Source of the DNA: Pseudomonadota bacterium
GTDB lineage: Bacteria; Pseudomonadota; Alphaproteobacteria; Rhizobiales; Kaistiaceae
Direction of reading: 5' to 3'
DNA length: 11,019 bases
NCBI GenBank assembly: GCA_023391905.1
Contig: JAEWAD010000313.1
Span: forward strand, 1-11,019
In this document: one piece after another, positions 6,098-11,019 of the stretch
How the letters are laid out: each line of letters opens with the position of its first letter
Position numbering within the stretch: the first letter of the stretch is position 1
Program-made: the position numbers and the translations under genes
Notes under the pieces: generated by a model
Databases searched by the model: none
Seen by the model: only the letters and a program-made list of their open reading frames with translations
What the model was told of the DNA's origin: nothing

Positions 6098-6886
6098 ATG
6101 ACCATCGCGCTCGCGGATCTCCTGGCGTCCGGCTTCGGCTCGGTGGTCGGCTTCATCCTCGCGCTCGTCGGCGGTGGCGGCTCGATCCTCGCCGTGCCGT
6201 TCCTCGTCTATGGCGTCGGCGTCGCCTCGCCGCATGTGGCGATCGGCACCGGCACGGTCGCGGTCGCCGTCAGCGCGCTGGCCAATCTGCTGCCGCATTG
6301 GCGGGCCGGGCGGGTCAAGTGGCGCTGCGGCGCCGTCTTCGCGCTGTCCGGCGTCGTCGGCGCGCTGGCGGGGGCCGAGCTTGCCAAGGCCGTCGACGGC
6401 GCCCGGCTCTTGATGCTGTTCGGCGCGCTGATGGTCGTCGTCGGCCTGATCATGTTCCGCCGGCGCGGCTCGGCCGGCGATCCGGAGGTCCGCCTTTCCG
6501 GCGCCACGGCCCGCCGGCTGCTGCCGCGCCTCGTCGGGGCGGGCTTCGGCGTCGGGGCGCTGTCGGGCTTCTTCGGCATCGGCGGCGGTTTTCTCATCGT
6601 GCCCGGCCTGATGCTGGCGACCGGCATGCCGCTCGCCTTCGCCATCGGCACCTCGCTGGTCGCGGTCAGCGCCTTTGGCGCCGCGACGGCGTCGAGCTAT
6701 GCCGCGAGCGGGCTGGTCGACTGGCGGCTGGCGTCGATCTTCGTGCTGGGCGGCCTGGTCGGTGGCCTCGGCGGCGCGGCGCTCGGCCGGAAGCTTGCGG
6801 GGCGCAAGGCGCTGCTCGGCCAGGTCTTCGCCGGCGTGGTGATCTCGGTCGGCAGCTACGTGCTGCTCCGGGGCTTCCTCGCCTGA
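6098..6886 (+). CDS. TauE/SafE family sulfite/sulfur-compound permease
   Basis: Inner-membrane protein of 262 residues with about eight hydrophobic segments and the two glycine-rich family motifs, VGGGGS (24-29) and GIGGGF (160-165), which mark the repeated half-domains. TauE/SafE proteins export sulfite, sulfoacetate or related anions. As the last gene of the repressor-rhodanese operon beside a persulfide dioxygenase, sulfite or thiosulfate efflux is the likely role, though the direction and substrate are inferred. The ATG at 6098 has GGAGAG about 8 bases upstream and only 10 bases separate it from the previous stop codon. The gene ends 4 bases from the convergent ion channel gene, with no clear terminator between them. 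Confidence 0.92.
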   Translation: MTIALADLLASGFGSVVGFILALVGGGGSILAVPFLVYGVGVASPHVAIGTGTVAVAVSALANLLPHWRAGRVKWRCGAVFALSGVVGALAGAELAKAVDGARLLMLFGALMVVVGLIMFRRRGSAGDPEVRLSGATARRLLPRLVGAGFGVGALSGFFGIGGGFLIVPGLMLATGMPLAFAIGTSLVAVSAFGAATASSYAASGLVDWRLASIFVLGGLVGGLGGAALGRKLAGRKALLGQVFAGVVISVGSYVLLRGFLA

Positions 6887-6890
6887 CGCC

Positions 6891-7331
6891 TCACCGCGCC
6901 GCGCGGCGGGCCGGCCATTTGGCGATCGCCCGCTGCACGGCGGCGAAGAACATCGCCGTCGTGATGCCGAACATCATCAGCCCGTTCGCGGCCTGCAGCG
7001 GCGCCAGCAGCCGCATGCGGTCCTTCAGCACGACATCGCCATAGCCGAGCGAGGTGAAGGTGACGCCGGAGAAGTACCAGGCGGTCTGCATCTCGTCGAA
7101 GGCACCGAGCCCCCGGTAGATCAGTGCCCAGAGCGTGATCTGCACGATGTTGCCGAACATCAGCACGATCATCAGCACCGAGAACTGGATGAAGATCGTC
7201 CGCCAGGGCACCGGCCCGAGCGGGTGCTTCTCGATATGGGCGAAGTAGCGCACGGCGACGACGGAGGCGAGCGCCTGCAGCGCCAGGCAGGCCGCCATGG
7301 CGAGGAAGCCGAAGGAGAGGATGAGGATCAC
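6891..7331 (-). CDS. Small ion channel protein (Ion_trans_2-like potassium channel)
   Basis: Membrane protein of 146 residues with hydrophobic segments at about 3-26, 47-70 and 108-132, and a pore loop ending in TSLGYGD (93-99). This matches the potassium-channel selectivity filter, with Ser-Leu where TVGYG has Val. No regulatory RCK domain is attached; such short channels assemble as tetramers. The start is a GTG whose bases form a GTGA overlap with the stop codon of the upstream AI-2E family gene. This supports translational coupling and explains the weak ribosome-binding site. An in-frame ATG at codon 12 is the alternative start but would cut the first helix. The substrate is probably potassium, by filter sequence; function is otherwise unknown. 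Confidence 0.88.
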   Translation of the reverse strand: MILILSFGFLAMAACLALQALASVVAVRYFAHIEKHPLGPVPWRTIFIQFSVLMIVLMFGNIVQITLWALIYRGLGAFDEMQTAWYFSGVTFTSLGYGDVVLKDRMRLLAPLQAANGLMMFGITTAMFFAAVQRAIAKWPARRAAR

Positions 7332-8434
7332 GGCGGCGGTCCGTCAGCCGGTGCGTCTTTCGCCGCCGGGGGCTGGCGCAGCCAGTCCATCATCAGCACG
7401 AAGCCGACGGCGAGCAGCACCGGCCCGACGAACAGGCCGAGCAGCCCGTCGGCGAGCATGCCGCCGATGACGCCGATCAGGATGATCGGCATCGGTACTT
7501 CGAGGCCGCGTCCGAGCAGCATCGGCTTCAGCACATTGTCGCTGAGCCCGGCGATGAAAGCCCAGACCGCGAAGATCACGGCCGGCGTCGTCGGCTCGGT
7601 CAGGAAGACATAGAGGATCACGGGCAGCGTCAGCAGCGTCACCGGCACCTGCACGATGCCGAGCAGCAGCGTGAGCAGGGTCAGCAGCCCGGCCGCCGGC
7701 AGGCCGATGGCGAAGAAGCCGATTCCGACGAGCAGCGCCTGCACCACCGCCACGCCGATGACGCCGATCGCCACGCCGCGGATGGTGGCGACGGTGAGCG
7801 CGATCAGTCTGGCGCCGCGCTTCGCGTCTCCGGCGACGCGCTCCATCAGGCTTTGCGAGAAGGCCGCCGCGCCCTGGCCATAGGCGATCAGGGCGGCCGC
7901 GATGCCGAAGGACAGCACGAAGGACAGTTCCGCCGTCGCCAGCCCCCCGGCGAAGGAGGCGATCCACGCCGCCGGCCCGTCCAGCACGTCGCGGTACTTC
8001 GCGATCGCCGCCGGCATGTTGCTGGCGACCAGCGACCAGAATTCCGTCAGCTTCGCGCCGACAAGCGGGATGTCGGCGAGGCGCGGCGGCGGCGGCGGCA
8101 GCGTCAGGCTGTGATCCCTGAGGCCCGTGACCAGGGCGATGAGCGAGGAGCCGAGCGAGGTCACGACGATGACCATGGGGATGAGCGCGACGAGGACGCC
8201 GACCAGCCCGATCAGCAGCGCCGCGTTGCGGTTGCCCATCCGCCCGGCGAGGTACAGGTGCAGCGGATAGATCATCACGGCGAGGATGATCGACCACAGC
8301 AGGATGCCGGTGAACGGCAGCAGGATCCGGATGCAGACATAGACGAGCAGCGCCACCAGCCCGATCCGCAGCACGGTGTCGAGCACGTTGAGTCGCGGCG
8401 GCGAGATAGCGGAAGTCGGAACGTTCTCGTCCAT
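7328..8434 (-). CDS. AI-2E family transporter
   Basis: Integral membrane protein of 368 residues. Hydrophobic segments lie at about 20-60, 70-103, 165-187, 215-285 and 283-350. Between residues 105 and 165 there is a hydrophilic stretch that includes a run of six prolines (113-117 region). The C-terminal signature SDNVLKPMLLGRG (298-310) followed by the GGMLADGLLGLFVGPVLLAV stretch (324-343) is diagnostic for the AI-2E family (Pfam PF01594). Despite the family name, members include ion/proton antiporters and proteins of unknown substrate; quorum-signal export should not be assumed. The ATG at 8434 has GGAGGGG about 10 bases upstream. It lies 34 bases after the DUF1254 gene and overlaps the channel gene by 4 bases, so the three are likely co-transcribed. 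Confidence 0.92.
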   Translation of the reverse strand: MDENVPTSAISPPRLNVLDTVLRIGLVALLVYVCIRILLPFTGILLWSIILAVMIYPLHLYLAGRMGNRNAALLIGLVGVLVALIPMVIVVTSLGSSLIALVTGLRDHSLTLPPPPPRLADIPLVGAKLTEFWSLVASNMPAAIAKYRDVLDGPAAWIASFAGGLATAELSFVLSFGIAAALIAYGQGAAAFSQSLMERVAGDAKRGARLIALTVATIRGVAIGVIGVAVVQALLVGIGFFAIGLPAAGLLTLLTLLLGIVQVPVTLLTLPVILYVFLTEPTTPAVIFAVWAFIAGLSDNVLKPMLLGRGLEVPMPIILIGVIGGMLADGLLGLFVGPVLLAVGFVLMMDWLRQPPAAKDAPADGPPP

Positions 8435-8468
8435 CTTGCGAGCCCCTCCGGTGGCCCCGCGTTGTGCT

Positions 8469-9845
8469 TTAGCGAACCTCTGTCAATGCCGGCGGCGTCC
8501 ACTCGCCTTGCCGGGCTGCCGGCTTGGGCACATAGGCGCGGAAGGTGAGCGAGAACGGCTGCCCTTGCGGCGATGGCAGCCAGTTCGTCTCTGGCACGCC
8601 GGCGACCGGCTTCGGCCCGACGCCGATCTTGAGCGAGCCATCGGCCTCGAGCGCGAGCTTGGAGTTGCTGTTGAAATTATAGCGCTTGAGCGGGTTGGGG
8701 ACGACGCGATAGTCCGGCACGCCGACGAGGATCACCGACCAGTAGCCGTCGACCACACTCGTCGGCAGGTCATTGGCCGGGAAATGGATCACATAGCTCT
8801 TCGCGCCATCGACCGGCTTTCCCGCGGCGTCGCTGACGAGCGAGAAATACACCACCTCGTCCGGGGTGTTGGCCCAGATCCCGGCATAGTCGCCGACGGT
8901 CCGCCGAATGAAGTTGCTGCCATAGATGCCGGCGAGGTTGCCGATCGCCCAGCCGTTGCGGACCGCCACGCTGCGGGCGATGCCGTTCTTGACGAAATCG
9001 GGGATGACCGTGTCACGCAGCAGCGTGTCGACGGTGGCGCGCGCCTCGGGGCCCGACGCCGCATAGTCGGCGACGAAGCGCACCTTCTGCTGCATCGCCG
9101 CCGCGATCGGCGAGACGTCCAGCGCGCTCGCGAGCACCGCGTCGACATTGTCGAAAGCTTCGACGCCGATCAGCGTCTTGTTGTCGAAGCCGGGCACCTC
9201 CGGCGCCGGAACCGGCGTCACGGTACCGAGCGGCGTTGCCTTGAACTTCTTCTGCAGCGCCAGCGCGCCGTCCGGATCGCCCTTGAGCTCGACACGCGCC
9301 AGGAGCTTGGCCTTGGCGGAATGCAGCTCGATGCGGGCGGCGTCGGGCGGAACGGCGACGGTCGATCCCGGTTTCACGAACGCGAACTTGCCGAACGGCT
9401 TTGACGGGAAGGTGCGTTCGTTGATGTTGGTGATCACCTCGCCCCATTCGTCGAGGATCTGGGCCGTGTAGTAGCGGCCCTGGACTTCCGGCACCTCGAG
9501 CAGCACGCCGGCGTCGTCGTCCGTGGCGAGCCATGCCTCGAGATAGGCGACGTCGAAATTCGGATTGACGAAATCGGCGCTGCCGAGCGGGTTGTAGTGA
9601 ATCGTGTTCCAGGCGAAGCCGTCGGCTTCCCTGTCCATCTGCTCCTGGCGGATCACCAGCAGCCGGCCGAGCAAGTAGAGATAGGCATCCCGGATGGTCT
9701 GCTCGTCGGGACGCGTCGCGGCCGCTGCCTGCGCCAGGGCCGGGGCGGGTGGCACCGCCGGCGCGATGATCGCGCCGAGAAACCCGAATGCGAGAGAAAC
9801 GGCGCAAGCCCGAAGCGTGGCGCCATGGCGATAGCCTCTGCGCAT
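8469..9845 (-). CDS. Secreted DUF1254/DUF1214 domain protein
   Basis: Protein of 458 residues with an N-terminal signal peptide: basic start MRRGYRHG, hydrophobic core to about residue 30, and cleavage probably after APALA-QA near residue 38. It is therefore likely periplasmic. The DUF1254 domain spans about 70-200 with NPNFDVAYLEAWLA (94-107), and the DUF1214 domain about 340-440 ends in NWLPSPQGQPFSLTFRAYVP (421-440). The biochemical role of the family is not established. The ATG at 9845 has a GGGAGAG site about 7 bases upstream and directly precedes the signal peptide. It is first of a minus-strand set with the AI-2E family transporter and small channel, which suggests an envelope-related job. 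A good promoter lies 46 bases upstream. There are no obvious catalytic motifs. Confidence 0.93.
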   Translation of the reverse strand: MRRGYRHGATLRACAVSLAFGFLGAIIAPAVPPAPALAQAAAATRPDEQTIRDAYLYLLGRLLVIRQEQMDREADGFAWNTIHYNPLGSADFVNPNFDVAYLEAWLATDDDAGVLLEVPEVQGRYYTAQILDEWGEVITNINERTFPSKPFGKFAFVKPGSTVAVPPDAARIELHSAKAKLLARVELKGDPDGALALQKKFKATPLGTVTPVPAPEVPGFDNKTLIGVEAFDNVDAVLASALDVSPIAAAMQQKVRFVADYAASGPEARATVDTLLRDTVIPDFVKNGIARSVAVRNGWAIGNLAGIYGSNFIRRTVGDYAGIWANTPDEVVYFSLVSDAAGKPVDGAKSYVIHFPANDLPTSVVDGYWSVILVGVPDYRVVPNPLKRYNFNSNSKLALEADGSLKIGVGPKPVAGVPETNWLPSPQGQPFSLTFRAYVPKPAARQGEWTPPALTEVR

Positions 9846-9890
9846 CCAACTCTCCCTCGATGGTGACGGGTGCCGGAACTTTCTGTCGCA

Positions 9891-9918
9891 AGTATATTGG
9901 TGGCTGACTTTATGTCAG
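9891..9918 (-). promoter_or_regulatory. Promoter with embedded palindrome before the DUF1254 gene
   Basis: On the minus strand -35 CTGACA (9913-9918) and -10 TATACT (9891-9896) are separated by 16 bases, a good sigma70-like match, with the -10 ending 46 bases before the ATG. The -35 is part of the perfect inverted repeat CTGAC-N5-GTCAG (9904-9918), a position where a bound regulator would act as a repressor. The regulator is unknown. Confidence 0.6.
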
Positions 9919-10062
9919 GTCGTGTCCGCCCTCAATCTTCGGCGGAGCGTGGGGCGAAGAATACTTGCCGTCCGGGCAGGATGCCGGCGGGCAGGGGTGG
10001 GTGCGTTGGGTGGCGCCTCGGCTAGGATCGCGCATCATCGCCTTTGCCGTCCCGGGAGACAC

Positions 10063-10989
10063 ATGCTCAGCGAACAATCCGTCCTGCGGGCCTCGATCAT
10101 CGCGACCTTCGTCGTCGCGGCCTTCGGCATCGTGTTCGGGCTCCTGTCGGGCTCGTTCTCGATCGCCTTTGACGGCTTCTATTCGCTGGCCGATGCCGGC
10201 ATGACGACGCTGTCGCTCGTCGTCGCCAGCCTGATCCTGCGCTCGGCCGAAAGCGACGCGCTGTCGGGAAAATTGCGCAACCGCTTCAGCATGGGCTTCT
10301 GGCATCTGGAGCCGATCGTGCTGGGGCTGAACGGCGCGCTTTTGATCAGCGTCGCCGTCTATGCGCTGATCAACGCGATCATCTCGATCCAGTCCGGCGG
10401 CCGCGAGCTCGAATTCGGCTATGCCATCCTCTATGCGGCGACGACGCTCTTCGCCTGTATCGTGATGGCGCTGGTCGGCTGGCGGGCGAACCGGCGGATC
10501 CAGTCCGACTTCATCGACCTCGACATCAAGTCTTGGCTGATGTCGGGCGGCATCAGCGCGGCGCTCCTGATCGCCTTCCTGATCGGCGACGCCGTCGAAG
10601 GCACGTCGCTCGACTGGATCGCGCCCTATATCGATCCCGCCGTGCTCGCGCTGATCAGCGTCGCCATCATCCCGATCCCGATCGCCACCGTGCGCCGCGC
10701 CGTCGCCGACATGTTGCTTCTGACGCCGCCGGACCTGAAGGCGCATGTCGACGCGGTGGCCGAGGAGACCGTCGCCCGGCATGGCTTCCTCGGCTATCGC
10801 GCCTATGTCGCGCGGGTCGGTCGCGCCCGCCAGATCGAGCTCTATTTCATCGTGCCGAAGAACGGCCCGGCCGAAAGGCTGGAGGCGTGGGACCGGATCC
10901 GCGACGAGATCGGCGACGCCATCGGCGACGAGAGCCACAATCGCTGGCTGACCATCGCCTTCACGACGGATACGGGCTGGGCCGAGTAG
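10063..10989 (+). CDS. Cation diffusion facilitator family-like transporter
   Basis: Protein of 308 residues, the normal CDF length. A six-helix membrane domain occupies about 10-215, and a soluble C-terminal domain about 222-300 resembles the CDF cytoplasmic domain. The second-helix motif FDGFYSLADAG (36-46) clearly matches the family. CDF proteins exchange protons for zinc, iron, manganese or similar ions. The canonical site of two His/Asp pairs is not intact: Tyr40 stands where His or Asp is expected, D44 is kept, and the helix-five motif reads KSWLMSGG (156-163), so S157 and S161 replace the HxxxD pair. Substrate and activity are therefore uncertain. The ATG at 10063 has GGGAG about 9 bases upstream. 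It is divergent from the DUF1254 gene across a 217-base gap; the frame extends further upstream but those residues are not CDF-like. Confidence 0.88.
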   Translation: MLSEQSVLRASIIATFVVAAFGIVFGLLSGSFSIAFDGFYSLADAGMTTLSLVVASLILRSAESDALSGKLRNRFSMGFWHLEPIVLGLNGALLISVAVYALINAIISIQSGGRELEFGYAILYAATTLFACIVMALVGWRANRRIQSDFIDLDIKSWLMSGGISAALLIAFLIGDAVEGTSLDWIAPYIDPAVLALISVAIIPIPIATVRRAVADMLLLTPPDLKAHVDAVAEETVARHGFLGYRAYVARVGRARQIELYFIVPKNGPAERLEAWDRIRDEIGDAIGDESHNRWLTIAFTTDTGWAE

Positions 10990-11019
10990 AGCGTTTCGAG
11001 CGAAGTGGACACCGGTTCG
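10990..11019. repeat. Left end of a probable dispersed intergenic element
   Basis: The AGCGTTTCGAGCGAAGTGGA segment followed by CACCGGTTCG, directly after the last stop codon, closely resembles a short repeat widespread between genes of Hyphomicrobiales. Identification rests on recollection of that consensus; the window cuts the element, so the rest and its hairpin cannot be seen. Confidence 0.5.

Noticed and set aside
8088..8100. GGC trinucleotide run inside the AI-2E family gene
   Set aside because: It simply encodes the polyproline stretch on the minus strand and is in frame; there is no evidence of a regulatory or unstable repeat.
7344..8297. Second minus-strand frame inside the AI-2E family gene
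   Set aside because: Out-of-frame shadow rich in Arg and Ala; the AI-2E family frame has the family signature and a ribosome-binding site.
9910..10938. Long minus-strand open frame opposite the CDF-like gene
   Set aside because: Low-complexity, highly charged translation with no motifs, antisense to a gene with clear membrane segments.

Overview
The window is GC-rich, tightly packed bacterial chromosome with strong wobble-position G/C bias. Gene content, codon use and several families of short palindromic intergenic repeats point to an alphaproteobacterium, probably order Hyphomicrobiales (Rhizobiales). The genus cannot be fixed from sequence alone. There is no rRNA, tRNA, CRISPR array, transposase, integrase or phage gene. 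Ten protein-coding genes are supported, all with readable starts, and none is visibly broken.

Left part (1-4226): about 400 bases of repeat-rich non-coding DNA lead to an intrinsic terminator. The terminator closes a minus-strand gene for a short-chain dehydrogenase/reductase. Upstream of that gene on the same strand is an EamA/DMT-type exporter. A 585-base repeat-rich gap separates the exporter from a divergent MocR-type regulator (GntR DNA-binding domain fused to an aminotransferase-like domain). A perfect ACAGTT-N6-AACTGT palindrome lies just upstream of the regulator's start. Such regulators often control a neighbouring divergent exporter, so the pair is a plausible regulator/target unit.

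Middle (4189-6886): a compact sulfide/persulfide-handling module. A metallo-beta-lactamase-fold persulfide dioxygenase-like protein (minus strand) faces away from a three-gene plus-strand operon. The operon encodes a two-cysteine ArsR-family repressor of the BigR/SqrR type, a rhodanese fused to a DUF2892 membrane domain, and a TauE/SafE permease. The 82-base divergent intergenic region holds two overlapping, opposed promoters. Two tandem 15-base operator-like units lie across both. The likely logic is that reactive sulfur oxidises the repressor cysteines, the promoters open, and persulfide is oxidised, transferred and exported.

Right part (6891-10989): three minus-strand genes, probably one transcript, encode in order a secreted DUF1254/DUF1214 protein, an AI-2E family membrane protein and a small two-pore-helix-type ion channel. 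The last two overlap as GTGA. A good sigma70-like promoter with an embedded palindrome precedes the first. A divergent cation diffusion facilitator-like gene with an atypical metal site follows. The window ends inside a short element that resembles a dispersed repeat common in this order.

Nothing here is clearly a wholly new system. The best leads are the sulfur-module control region, the unusual CDF protein, and the uncharacterised secreted-protein/transporter/channel operon.
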